DNA of 64,000 bases from Undaria pinnatifida (Eukaryota > Sar > Phaeophyceae > Laminariales > Alariaceae). Shown piece after piece: positions 42,375 through 54,060 of this stretch. Both the position numbers and the translations under genes were made by a program. How positions within the stretch are numbered: the stretch's first letter is position 1; the number at the start of each line of letters is the position of its first letter. The stretch covers positions 6,801,765-6,865,764 of the forward strand of contig JABAKD010000004.1 of assembly GCA_012845835.1 (NCBI GenBank), read 5' to 3'. Below the pieces are notes generated by a model, which worked only from the letters and a program-made list of their open reading frames with translations, was not told the DNA's origin and searched no databases.

Positions 42375-42936
42375 CGTCCGACGTGTGCCAAGATGAAAAG
42401 GTCGAGTACACAACGGGGATTGGTTTGGTGGGTGGTTGTCACCGCAGAGAGAATGCCGTTGGACATGTGAGAAAACCAAACAACCGACGTCGCTGGGGTG
42501 CCGATGGAAAGTCCCGTCCCCCTATGAGCGCGTTCCGTACGGGGTTAAGCGTGCCGGGGGTTGATGTGTATCAACGATCACAGCATCGTTCTCTCTTATG
42601 ATGCTGTCAGCAATATTCTGTATCGAAATGGCGTCGCGAAACGGGGTGTATCTACAGCAGTGCCTGCAGTACTTTTATGGCGTTGGATATGTGTGAAAGT
42701 AGACTGGCGCGCCTCTGTTACCGGTTTACACTAATCGCTCTCGAAGAAAGCGTTCGGCACGCAGTAAGGCGTGCTGTGGGTTGGCGTATACATATCAAGG
42801 ATCACAAGTGTGCCCCCTCTAATAGTACCAATAATCCGAGATGGCGGAGTCAATGAAACGTGTGTAGAGAGCAGTGTGCCTACGGAAAATACTGGCCATT
42901 CATGATAACTAGTATAGCCGAGTACTTGTAAATACC

Positions 42937-43240
42937 GGTCGCTCCGTCGGCGTATCAGGTTATCCTCGAGCCTGATATAGGTCAGTTCCGTGCGTTCGAG
43001 CCCCGCCGAGTGCATACTTGTATACATTTGTTGGGACTTTTTATTGTGCACAAATTGACTTGCGGAAAGCGCGAGAGCGTGAGTAAGCAACACTCCATGA
43101 CAAATCGACGAGCAGTGGGGATGCTGAACCAAATGCGCGATAAAAATTTAAACCAAGAACCGGGGGGGAGACGGAACGACACCTGTGACCGCGGCTTGTC
43201 CAGAAGCTGGAAAGTAGAAGTGTGAGAAAAAAATACAAAA
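42937..43240 (+). mobile_element. tRNA-derived SINE, copy 2
   Basis: About 304 bp starting GGTCGCTCCGTCGGCG. The A box lies near 42947-42959 and the B box GCGTTCGAGCCCC at 42992-43004. The body includes CGCGAGAGCGTGAGTAAGCA and an A-rich end (TGTGAGAAAAAAATAC). AATAC occurs on both flanks, a possible 5-bp target duplication. The other copy is at 15004-15301, minus. Confidence 0.78.
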
Positions 43241-43910
43241 ACAAGACATAACATGCGGGTGTGCGCTATTGCTCCAACGCACGCGGTCCCCTGATCTCCT
43301 AGATATGTATATGTTATATATACGGTTAAGGCCCTAAAAGCGCGTCGTGTGGGATTTATGTTTCCATTTCTCCGGAGTCATTAAAGATGTAACATTTAGG
43401 GTCGCCATATTCACCCCCTAGCCCTCAGGAGATCGCTACATCTTCGCTGAGTTTGTACGAAGGTGCTCCTGCATTCTATGTGTACATAGGCAAGTGCTGG
43501 CAGAGGCAAACGGTGGTTGGAACTTTGAAAGGGGCAATTTCCTCTTTCTTCATTTTTGGCGATGTTCGCGCTAGTCATCTAAGGGAAATATCATCGTGCG
43601 GGGACTCCAAGTGGTTGGATGGCGTGCTCTTGTCGTCGGCTGTGATCGCGGAATGCTTGCTTTGGCTGGTGCCCGATGACGTCGTGTGCGCCTCCGGATA
43701 TGTGTTCGTATTAGGGTATTGAACGTTGACGGTTACGTGCCGGTTTAGGGCATTGCCGCACCATGGGGGTATGGAACTCTTGACTTCTGTGGTTGTACCT
43801 AGCGATTATGGTACATCATGGGGTCACTTCTCCTGTCTCTAGCCTTCTGGGAGACAAATAATTAAGTGACCTAAAGCCATCTATGGGTATGCATTGACTG
43901 CACAGCAGTC

Positions 43911-44253
43911 TTGACAACTTCCCCCGGGACTAACGAACACTGTAAAGTACGTTGGTACCAGCGTAGCCTCATGAGGTATGACCTGGGTGCTCTACAGGCA
44001 AAGTTGTTGGAGCAGGGCCTCGTTCTGGAAGGAATACGGCTGGTAGCCGCAGGCGCCGAGGAGCGTCAAAAGTCATTTCATGCTGATCTGCTTACGATGA
44101 CAGCTGTGCTGCTGAACACGAAACGAGAAAGGCGCGAGGCACAGTGGAAGTCCGGTGGGGGCAGTGGCCATGTACCGGGGGTGCAGCAGAGAGGGATTTT
44201 CCATCTATCTGCCATCTCCGGATCTCTCCGACAGTGTCGGCAGGAGCCGTGAG
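43911..44253 (+). CDS. Unassigned coding-like frame
   Basis: A 113-codon frame ends at TGA near 44253. A central helical, charged stretch includes LLEQGLVLEGIRLVAAGAEE and NTKRERREAQW. The region (43.3-46.2 kb) is poor in MITEs, which makes a gene more plausible, and TACCAG before 43956 could be an acceptor. I do not recognise a family, and length alone is not evidence in this window. It could be one exon of an unknown gene, or chance. Confidence 0.3.
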
Positions 44254-46300
44254 TTACAAGGGCAAACGTGTTACGACGGCAGCTCATTCCAGACGGGGCC
44301 AGCTTGCAAGGAAAAGAACAAGACCAAGGGATTAGACCGTCCCGTGATATTTAGAGTGTTGTCCCGAACGGTCGGTGTGATCGGCATTGTTTGAGACGAT
44401 CTAAAAGTGCGACGACGACGCGAGGACGACAGCGGGCCAAGAAAGCCTATGTATCCCCACACCCTATCTTGCGTGTAGGCAGGGAGAAGTTAGTTACGCG
44501 GCATTTGTTTGTCGTGCGCACCCCTCTACGGGAGCACGGTTGTGAAGGCAACGGAGAATATACAACCATGTGGGTGAAGCGCAATCATGGGCAGCTCTGC
44601 TTTGCGTAGCAAGTGGGGGTGTGTTTTGGCGTCGGGCATGTGTTTGCCGTTGGCCGTACGCGCTTCACTTCAGAAGGTCGGTGTCCGGGGTGGCAGATGG
44701 AGAAGAACTCGCGAGACCACGGGGAAATATTTATCGCGAAGGGAGCAGGTTAACTCCTATGGAGGAAACACAGCCACGTGGGCACCCCCGTCTTGTGTGG
44801 CGAACGGTGAGACATGATGCCGTGCAGAATGTATTTGCTATGCGCGTTCCACAGAAAGAGGTCGGCTGTGGAAGGAGAAAATCTCGGACCTTATACCCAT
44901 GTTTGCACATTTCGCGAGAAGGCGCACGGAAGTAGTCACGCCGTTTGTACCTGACCTACTGTGTGCATCGGTACGGGAAATTCGCGTCGCACAGCTGCGT
45001 GCACTCCGCTGCGGGGGGAGATGCGGCGGAGATGGCGGGTCTAGGTATATCGGGAGCGATCCGCTGCAGTATAATTGACCAGCGGAAACGCCTGCATATA
45101 TATAAAACCCCAAGTCGCGGGGCGTTGCCCCGTGCAATCCATGATATCAGCAGCAACATCAGCAACGGGGGGTCGTGGAGAGAGCACGCGAGGAGTCACT
45201 GTCAGCTGTATATATATATTCTATTACTTCGGCAACGAATCGCGCGGCGGAGGGGAAGTGTCTGATCTCATTGTGGTGGGCATCGTTGGGAAAACACGTG
45301 TTTTTTTTTCCTTGCGGTGGACAAACATGTGCGGTCGACAGATTTTCTTAATCATACGAACTTGAAGTTTATATTATGACGGGTACGAGGAGTTTCTGAA
45401 TGGTAAGATATGAAGTGAGCATTCGTTCCTGGGGAGTAGCCAAAATCCATCTCTTGCGACGGGGATGCAATCTCGGAAGAGTGTGGCTGTATCTAGTGTT
45501 GGTTCCGGAAAAGTCGTGGATGAGGTGATATGAAATGCACCGTTTGGAGTATTATCTAAAATGGTAGACATTTCCCCTTGCCCGGTAGATGGAAACACTC
45601 TGTTTTTTTCTGCGCACAGATCGAACAGTCAAGTAAACCTAATGCGCTCAACAGCATCCTTCTGTCAGGGTTGTAACATTGGCATGGAAAACACCAGAAA
45701 GTGACTTGCTTGGCCAAAATCGAATACTCCACGGTAAGGGGAAGGGGTGAGCAAAGAGGGTGTACACTTTTGTTCGTGTGGTACCGGTTAAAACAAACCG
45801 TGACGGCCTGATTTTCCTTTTAAGGGAGATGTCTCTTGTTTGTAGGTGCATGCCGTGCGGTATGACAGTGTTTGCACAAAAGGGGAGCATACGGTTGTTC
45901 ATCAATGGTTACTATATAACATATGCTGCGATGTTCGAACATAATGAATGGTTGAATAGAGTCGTGTTTGCGAGCGAAAGAGAGGTGTGATTTTTTATGG
46001 TGTAAATCGATTTGCAAAGACAAGTTATTTTGCCCGTATTGTGTGAACCAACGAGATGATCGGATGGCTTCAACGTTCTGAGGCTTGGACGGCTTACTAC
46101 GTTGTAATGAAAACCGTATTTATTTGTCGTAGTGGAAGCACAGAGGCATATACCGGATGATTTGTTCGGTGGATGGGAGAGCAAAAGGGCAGAGACAAGA
46201 GGGGATGTTTCCGATATATTATTTTGTGTTCGTTCACGAGCGGCTACAATAATTGCGAGTGAGTGTGTTTGGCGCCAGGAAAATTTCTTCTGGTATGCTT
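44254..46300. other. MITE-poor stretch, no recognised gene
   Basis: Small frames at 44391-44609, 44570-44935 and 45760-45990 carry no motif I know. TATATATA stretches at 45096 and 45211. Confidence 0.35.
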
Positions 46301-46390
46301 AAGCCGCGTGACTCTGTGGTCAAACGGGCAATCCTATCTAACCCACACATTGGTTACCGTGTGTCGTGGGCTCGAATCCCGGCAACTTCA
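46301..46390 (+). ncRNA. tRNA-like sequence, possible SINE head
   Basis: An A-box-like GACTCTGTGGTCAAACGG is followed 45-50 bp later by a good B box, GGGCTCGAATCCC (46368-46380). The T-arm can pair four of five positions. The acceptor stem is poor, so a functional tRNA is unlikely; a degenerate tRNA or a second SINE family is more plausible. Confidence 0.45.
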
Positions 46391-46668
46391 ATGACTTCGG
46401 TTCGGGCTCGTGAGCTGGAGATATTATGAATGTCTATGATGTCGTTTTCCGAGAACGTACATATACATATGCACTAATGGTCCTCCTTCCGATCAAAGGT
46501 CGGGCACTACGATGATAGAAGTATGACCGCACCTTTTTTTTTCTCAAAGAGAGACACCAAGATAAACGCTACGGCGCGGTATCACAGCATGAGGTGCAGC
46601 AATAATTTTCTGGAGATCCTCACTTCAGTTGGCCTATACCATTACCCAAAAACTGATTCGTCCGACTA

Positions 46669-47025
46669 AAACAAGGCTACGGCAGGGCGTCGCCCCCTTG
46701 GCCACGGCGGGGGGGGGGTCCCCCGTTTTTCGCTACCGGTCGTCTAAGCTATCATACTGTCATACTGTCATGCTGTCATACTCGCACGAGTGACCCTGTT
46801 TCTCACTGACAAAACGACTTTGCATTTACACGATATGCTTGGCGCAGCGTGGCTAACTACTGCATTGCGGATTCATATATGTAGCGAAATTAACACGACT
46901 GACTGCACCAAAGAAACCGCCAAGGAACAGGGGGGGGTGTCACTCGCGCGAGTGACTCCGGGCCACCGCAAAAAAAATCCCCGTAGAAAGCGACACACAC
47001 CCCTATCTATCGTAGAGCATTGGTC
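46669..47025 (-). mobile_element. MITE family C
   Basis: AAACAAGGCTACGGCAGGG to CTATCGTAGAGCATTGGTC; TGTCACTCGCGCGAGTGACTC inside; a 10-bp CATACTGT repeat sits at the TGATA position. Confidence 0.78.
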
Positions 47026-47590
47026 CGGGAGCGAACTGAAAGTGCAGCCGCCCGATGACCAAACCTATTGTGTGTGCTATGGGGCGCTGTCCGTAGCTGA
47101 TAGTCTATTGATTCGACATGAAACCGTGTCATGGTTGGGGTGGAACTCAGGTGGTGCTGGATGTCAGGATCGCCTCAAGGCCATCATAGATTGGCAAGAA
47201 TGTAAGTGACGGTGGCGGCCCATGTTGGACTCCCCACATCGTCATCGCCTGCCTGCCGACGTCCCCCCTGATTGTCTTTGAATGTTCTTTTGGAGTAATG
47301 ACAGCTTGTTTGTTTTAGATGTCACGTTATTGCTAGCAGAAACGAAATATCGTGGTGAATTTGAAGAACGGTAAAAATGAATAGTACAAGAATTAAAAAA
47401 ACAAAAATATGTAAGTAAGTACTGTGATCTATGAAGTCCACACACTACTAGTCAGCGAGCGACGAGGAGAGACAAAGAAACGCACCAAAACTAATAAGTG
47501 AAGCCTTCCAACACCGACAACCCCGTATCCTCCTCAAGGGACCATATCATCCATTGTATAACAAAAAATAGTCGGTTTGCACAACCGCGT
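47026..47590. other. No recognised feature
   Basis: Neither repeat families nor motif-bearing frames seen. Confidence 0.35.
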
Positions 47591-48016
47591 GCGACGGTAG
47601 ATGGAACACAATATTTTTGTTTCTGAAGGATTGAGGTTCTTTAACCCACACTATGGTCGGGATACATAGACTATACAGGACATAGTCTAATCGTTTGTCT
47701 TTTTTTTTTTTTTTGCATCTATCATCTGACTATATAGGGCATGATATGGATCTGTTCCTCGAGTCGTTGCTCCTTCAGCTTACTCAAAATTCTTTGTTTT
47801 TTTTTTGTGGTCGAGGGGTTTAAAGCATAGGTAATATAGTCTAGAGTACAGACTATAAGTCTAATCAATTCGGGAGCCTGAATTGAAATAACTGCGACAC
47901 CCACCTCTGTCTGCCGACGGGTTTGGCTTAACGAGCTCATCGTCAATTACAGAAAATATTTTGGCCATGAAGTGATATCATGTAGACTATACCTTTCTTT
48001 GCCGTAGCGCCCCTCA

Positions 48017-48267
48017 GACGCATGCTACGATGGAGGTAGCGCTTTTCGTCTGAAATGAGTTCCGAATGACCGGGATACTTGACCCAAATCGTCGGAAGTG
48101 CGTCACTTCTTTGTATGATTATCGTCGTGTGCGTAGGCCGTGGGCTTTTTCATCCGGTAGCACTTGTATTTTTCTCCCCATACAGTTTTTAGGAGTGGTC
48201 TCAAGCTCCCAAATTGCGAAACCTCAGAAACGAAAAAAAATGATGCACCTCTATCGTAGCACTTACT
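48017..48267 (+). mobile_element. MITE family A
   Basis: GACGCATGCTACGATGGAGG to CTCTATCGTAGCACTTACT. Confidence 0.83.
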
Positions 48268-48404
48268 TGCTGTTTTCCTTGCCGGGTTGGAGCTACTCGC
48301 ACGAGACTCTGTGCCTCAAAGAAAAATGACTCATATTCGGGGATGTTGTCGGCAGAGGGTAGATTACAATTCCATAGCGGGTGGGAGATTGGCTATTAGT
48401 GAAT

Positions 48405-48690
48405 ACAATTGTGTCTGATGTGTGTGACTGCATAGAATCTGTGGAGATGGTATAGTAAAACTATCGATGTAGTTGGCGGTCATCATCATATATATATGTT
48501 CGAGTTGAACCCCACGTGGCTCAGTCGTTTTCTAGTCGCCTTCTAGTCGTCTGCGAGTCTACGTTGGGTCTGGCTTGGTGCACGACAACAATTATGTTTT
48601 CCTATCTTTTCTTGTCCGCCTGATGGCGGCCCGTCGAGTACCGAGAGCCATCTCCCATTGAGCCACCCTACATCAGGCATTCGATAGTCT
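48405..48690 (+). repeat. Dispersed repeat G, copy 1
   Basis: Shares GTGTGTGACTGCATA, GTGGCTCAGTCG, TCCGCCTGATGGCGGCCCGT and CGAGAGCCATCTCCC with 53160-53440, same orientation. Confidence 0.8.
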
Positions 48691-48865
48691 CGCTAGCATG
48701 ATCGTACGACAAGACAACAGGCGCCCTTCGATGTAGGGCGTTCTAATAATACCTCGAGCCTGGAATGGATAATAAACAACTGATAACGTGGACAGCGACA
48801 TGGATGCCTGGCGGCAAGCCCAAGCAGAGATACGATTTTTCTAACTGAAATTTGCTAGGTGCTAT

Positions 48866-49840
48866 GGCATGCTCCCAAGATGAAATAGAGACCATCTGCC
48901 TATACCGAGCCAAAATACGACAGCGAGCCTGGGACATATTACGGGCATCACAACACCAGCGAGACACCGCCGAGACCATCCAAGCACACGGAGAGGAACG
49001 GACAGGCAGGGAGGAAGAAAAGCCATAGAGAACAAAGCACCACCAACCATCTACCAAGCCCCACTTGATGAATGGGACATCTCCCGGGCAGTCTGAACTG
49101 TTGGGGCACCAGCTAGAACAGCAGGATACAGAGCGGAAGGACCAGCCCGAACCGGATAAGTTGGAAAATGACGGAATGACGGCCAGAGTCAAAACCGCCA
49201 CCGCAACCACCCGCGCCGCTACCGTCAGAGCAGTCAATGCCAGCGCAGCCGCTCCCTCGGCCGCCACTGGAGAAGTTTGGCGAGGATGATAAGGAGGAGG
49301 TGGTTCGAGCTGAGATATTGAGAAAAGGGATGGCGTTTGATGCCGGAAAAGGTAGAGGGGTTGACGTGGAGACAGGGGTGGAATAACGGACTGTGGAGGT
49401 TAGATGAGAGAGGAGTAGGACAAGGAAGAGCTGCTGCTGCTGCTGCAGCAGCAACAGCAGCCGCAGCAGCAGCCACAGCAACCAGGTGCTGCCGCCCCAC
49501 ACCGGTGGCCACCCCCGTTGTCAGAAGGGAACGAGAGCAGGCGAAGTGCAAGTAGAGGGGGGTGGCCGACGCGCAGTTTGCATTGCCGGATGGAGGGTGT
49601 GGTGAGAGCTTGGTTTCTTCATCGGTGTCGTTGGGAAAATGCAATATGAGGGGGGGGAGGACAGAGCGGTCGCGAGTAGGATGGCAAAGCTGGAAGCGAA
49701 AAGGCAATGGTACGGTGTGCCCTTCGGAAGGATCGTGGGTCTGGGGTGCAAGGCGGCCCATCGACGTCTCTCATCCACCGGCGGGGCACACGCGCACGCC
49801 AACAGAGGTGACCTGCTACGAGCTTCGACATCCTAAGGGG
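48866..49840 (+). pseudogene. Possible decayed coding sequence, frameshifted
   Basis: Consecutive open stretches in changing frames look protein-like: ACSQDEIETICLYRAKIRQ (stop near 49028), SELLGHQLEQQDTERKDQ, KFGEDDKEEVVRAEILRKGM, a Gln-rich run over a CAG/CTG tract (49430-49490), and MAKLEAKRQWYGVPFGRIVG. The charged and Gln-rich pattern with several frameshifts suggests an old gene or element protein. I recognise no family. Confidence 0.35.
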
Positions 49841-50249
49841 CGTGTGCGTAATATTTTCGAATACTACAAATGATACATTAGGTATTACGCTTTTGGGCCT
49901 TCGAATGGGGCAATACTACAACTGGTATATTTAGCGATTAATGCTTTGCTTTACGCGTGAAATAGTAGCTATTCTAGGCAAGTGCTTGTGCTCGTCCCCC
50001 TGCCCTTTCTCGGCTTTTCTGGAATATTTGGAGAGGATGAATCATGTGCCTGGTGTAGTGATACTGGCTGCCGAACAAAACGTTTGCTTGTGCTGGCCGC
50101 CGATTTTTCTGTCGCATGCACGACTGTTTGGTACTTTAATTCATTTTCAATCAACCGTTTTCCCTCGCGAGCCAAAGGGCCGAGGAATTCGTCATCGCCG
50201 AAAACTTTAATTTTTTTGTTTCGGTCGTGGAAAGAAAAGACGGTATTAA

Positions 50250-50319
50250 CCCCTTTACAAATGGAAACCCGTTTTTGGGGACAAATTACTTGGATTTAGT
50301 ATAGGGAGGGTTTCGGGGG
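50250..50319 (-). mobile_element. TTAA element D, copy 4, internally shortened
   Basis: Flanked by TTAA (50246-50249, 50320-50323); about 12 bp lost near one end. Confidence 0.82.
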
Positions 50320-50789
50320 TTAAACTAGTTTTGGTAGAGTAGCGGTATATCTTAGCTGGCATTATACTTGGTATGTCGTTGGTGTGTCCGGGAGAGTTCG
50401 CATATATATACGTGTTTTGTTTATTCTTGAAAATATGGAAAAGTCAAAATCTTCACTACCTCGAGTACTGCTGTCGCGCGCCAAATGTTCTTTAAAAAAA
50501 AAAACAATAACACAGAAAAAACAGTATTTACTCATTAATAAACCAAGCGATACGATGCTAGAAAGTTTTGTTGTTGTGATCTCCCAACGAAGCTGAAGTT
50601 TCCACCCTGACGTTGTGCTTGCGTTAATATTACACCTGGGATGAGATTTGTAGTGGTACTCCGAGTGGGGAATGCGTAGTTGGCCGGTGTTGGGAAGCGT
50701 GCTCCTCATGGGTTCCGGTGCCCTTGTTTGATTTCTCCTCATGGCTCCCTGGATAGACTCAAAAGCTTACACATTATCTCCTCTACATT

Positions 50790-51030
50790 AAACTCTAAAA
50801 GACAGACAAAACAGGCCTAGACACGATAGGGCAGAGTAGAGCACGTAGAGCAGGTAGTGAGATGTGGGGCGTCCTGCTTATCCCATCATCGTCACCTACA
50901 TCATCGCCCATCTATGATGGCCTTGACGTGAATGCGACATCTAATGTCACGTGGTTTCACCTCAACCATGGCATTGGTTTCACGTCGAATCTATAAACTA
51001 TCCTCCTACGGAGGGCACTCCTTTACAGAT
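50790..51030 (+). repeat. Dispersed repeat I, copy 2
   Basis: Matches 29690-29890. Confidence 0.75.
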
Positions 51031-51229
51031 TGTCGTTTATTGACATACTATGCTGGGCAAGGACGGATGGTAGGATTATTTTCATGCCCCCCCCCTTCTC
51101 CCCCGCCCTCATCATACGCGTGCAGCCGGTATTATTGTGCTGTGTCTGTATGACGCACAAAGTCTAATGAGCAGGGGGGAAGGGTGGATAGATATATTGC
51201 TTATTTTTATATTCGCCTAGACCTAGCAC

Positions 51230-51914
51230 CACACGCATAACAAACCCCTCACCTAAAGCCCTTCCCCCCCCCCACCCCCCACCCCCGCCCCCACCCCCCA
51301 CCCTCCCCCCCCAACTCATCCCAACCCCACCCCCTCGAACACTCCACCCTCTCTTTACTCACTGATCGTACGACTTACCCCAGGATATACACGATAAACT
51401 GATGTATTATTTCCAAAAATGTCACATTTATCCCCTCGAAATAATGTATAGTTTCCAGGCACATATCGAGCTGCCCCCCCCCCCCCCCTCGCCCCAACCC
51501 CCCCCCCCCCCCCCCCCCTCCCGCCCCCTATAATATACTGGTGCCAAAACCGTCAGATTTATCCCCTCGAAAGGATTTATAGCTTACATGCACAAATTGC
51601 CCCTCCCCCCCCCCCCCCCCCCACCCGCCCCCCTCCAAACCCGCTCGCTTTTGATCAAAACCAGGCCCCCCCTTTCCCTTCACAGCTGTCAGATTTTGTC
51701 CCCCTCAGAAACGGGTTTTATAGTTTCTGCGCACAGACTGACTAAAATCATCCTGTTGACCCTGATAGCTACACTGTAGCTGTAAGGGGAGTCGCCGACC
51801 TATATCCTTAATGAGGACACACAACCCGTAATGCGCGCGATCGGAGTATCACACACAGCTTGCAAAGATGAGTTTCGACGAAATCTTCGATCTCACAGCT
51901 GGAGTGTATTTTAA
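51230..51914 (-). repeat. Right arm of the long inverted repeat pair
   Basis: Reverse complement of 32-548 with extra poly-C tracts. Three copies of a motif TTT(A/G)TCCCC(C)TCxxAA...TATAG lie near 51418, 51556 and 51691, matching the reverse complement of the left-hand copies near 226, 413 and 3023. The outer end, TGGAGTGTATTTT, is followed by AT-rich DNA. Confidence 0.8.
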
Positions 51915-52500
51915 TTTTTATAATAATCCACAGGTGCTCACAAAATATACACGAACGAGCGTAGTATACGAGCAAAATTGTGTTCAGACGAAAATTAATT
52001 GCTAACATTCCAAATATTTCTTGGAAGCAAAACAACTGGCCGTTTTTTGGAACATTTGATATTGAAATTCGGAGATTTTCCCGTGAAATTTCACTTTTTA
52101 ATTCTGTCCGCGGATTCGAATTATAGTCTCGTACTTGGAGGTAAATGTATGGTTGTTTTTGGGAGCGTTTTGATATTGAATTTTAGAATTTTTTTTTTAT
52201 TGAATTTAACTATTGAATATTATTGCTCGACCATGAATTTTGAGCGTATTTCCTGGCGATATGACATACGTTATTGTTCGGAGGATTTGATAATGATATT
52301 TAAACTTTTTCATTTTCGTTTCAGTATTGTATCCCTGATGATGGACGGTATGGCGCATATTATGAGCAAAATGTATGTCATTTTGGTACTGTTAGGGGCA
52401 TTCGATGGCTGAATTCGCAGAAGGGTAACGACGCAATTTCCTAACCCATCTTACTGATTAACACTACATATTCATTACTTCTATATTGAATTTTCAACCA
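51915..52500. other. AT-rich sequence, no recognised gene
   Basis: Distinctly AT-richer than its surroundings. A 137-codon frame at 51999 is Phe/Leu/Ile-rich and fits base composition, not a known protein. Confidence 0.4.
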
Positions 52501-52504
52501 TGTG

Positions 52505-52825
52505 GAGAATTATGCGATCTGGAGGCGGCAACGTTTTGGTGAACTACCCAGGGCCAGCCTCGCGTAATCAGTCTGTGGCATTCTCAAAGCAGCCCATTAG
52601 TGAGAACCAGCCGAGCCCAATCGTTTAGTTTACATTCTGCAAACTAGGTCTATAGCTTTTCGAACATCTGAAAAAAAATCTGGGATTTGGGGGTCACAAC
52701 GTTTTGGTAAACTACCCAGGGTCAGCCCCGCGTAAGCAGTCTATGGCATTCTCAAAACAGCCCATTAATATGAGCCAGCTGAGCCAAATCGTTTAGTTTA
52801 TATTGTGCAAGCTAGGTCGAGGCGC
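52505..52825 (+). repeat. Direct repeat H, two units of about 155 bp
   Basis: CAACGTTTTGGT(G/A)AACTACC to CAAATCGTTTAGTTTA-type blocks in two adjacent units (about 52510-52655 and 52680-52825). Confidence 0.88.
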
Positions 52826-53159
52826 TCGATCTTAATTTACTCAGCGATTCCCGTTGATTACTGTCCCTAGTTGCGGCGCTGAGTGTTGACTAGAGGAAGG
52901 ATTTTTGGAGTACATGTCAGTATTGTTTAGATGCTAGTGTTTGATGACGACACTGACGCTTGCTGTATCGTATTCCATTGAGCTCATGACGGGTTTTCTT
53001 TGACGGCCTGGGTGTAGGCTACCGGGATGATGTGGAATGCGATGGCCTTATATTATATATTTGAATTTGAAGCTTCAACTTCTGAGTTTGCATTCATATA
53101 GAAATTATCGTAACAGGTGTCACCCGCACGGGGGATGTAGCGTTGACATTTTTATCGTA

Positions 53160-53440
53160 CCAACGTCTCGTGTGTGTGACTGCATATAATCTACGGAGAT
53201 GATGGAGCAAACATATTTTTATGATTTGCGCTCCCAATCGTATTGCGTTCGAGTTGAGCTCCATTTGGCTCAGTAATTTCTTGTCGCCTTGTAGTCGTCG
53301 GCTAGTCTACCTTTGGTATACTTTAGTGTACGATAAGAACAATGTTTCGTGTCTTCTCTTTTCCGCCTGATGACGGCCCGTCGGTTATCGAGAGCCATCT
53401 CCCCGTGAGCCACCATGCACCAGGCATCTGATAAGTCGAT
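53160..53440 (+). repeat. Dispersed repeat G, copy 2
   Basis: See 48405-48690. Confidence 0.8.
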
Positions 53441-53849
53441 CAGCCGCCCCCTACGCAAAGTAAACACAGCAGCGCGAAATCGTAGGACTGCAAAGAAACA
53501 CAGGGGTTACTCGCGTGAAGGACGGACCCCGACCCACCGCGAAGAAATAAACAAAGAAAATGTGGCCCACGTACGATATCCTTGTTTCAAATCCGTTTTT
53601 CATAAAGTATACACTTCCTCGAGAGCGCGGGTCCACCGAAAAATTAGACGTACGTATCTGTAACGTATAGCATGCGTTTGCGTGCAACAGACGCCTCACC
53701 CTTATATTTATGTCCTGCCTCAGACCGCGTGCTAGCTGGAAAGTGACATGAAGACATCACAAATATTTCACTAAATTGTGGTGACGATGTTTAATGTGCA
53801 ACACAGCCGTGGACTCCCGATAGCGATGCGGCGGGGTGTGATAGGCCAA

Positions 53850-54060
53850 TATACCGGCACTATTCCTGCCACCGGCACTATTCATGGCACCAGCACTGTT
53901 CAGGAAACCAGCACTATTCAAGGGCATGGGCAAATTTTCGGGCACTGGCACTATTCTCGCACCGGCACTACTCAGGGCACCGGCACTTCTGGGCTGTAGG
54001 ATCACCATAGAGTTCCAGTCGAGCGACGCGATATTTCTGGAACTATAGAGAGCAGTGTGG
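53850..54060 (-). repeat. Dispersed repeat K, copy 2, with short tandem units
   Basis: About eight units of an ACCGGCACTATTC-type 15-18-mer, followed by GAGTTCCAGTCGAGCGACGCG; relates in inverse to 41350-41535. Confidence 0.7.
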
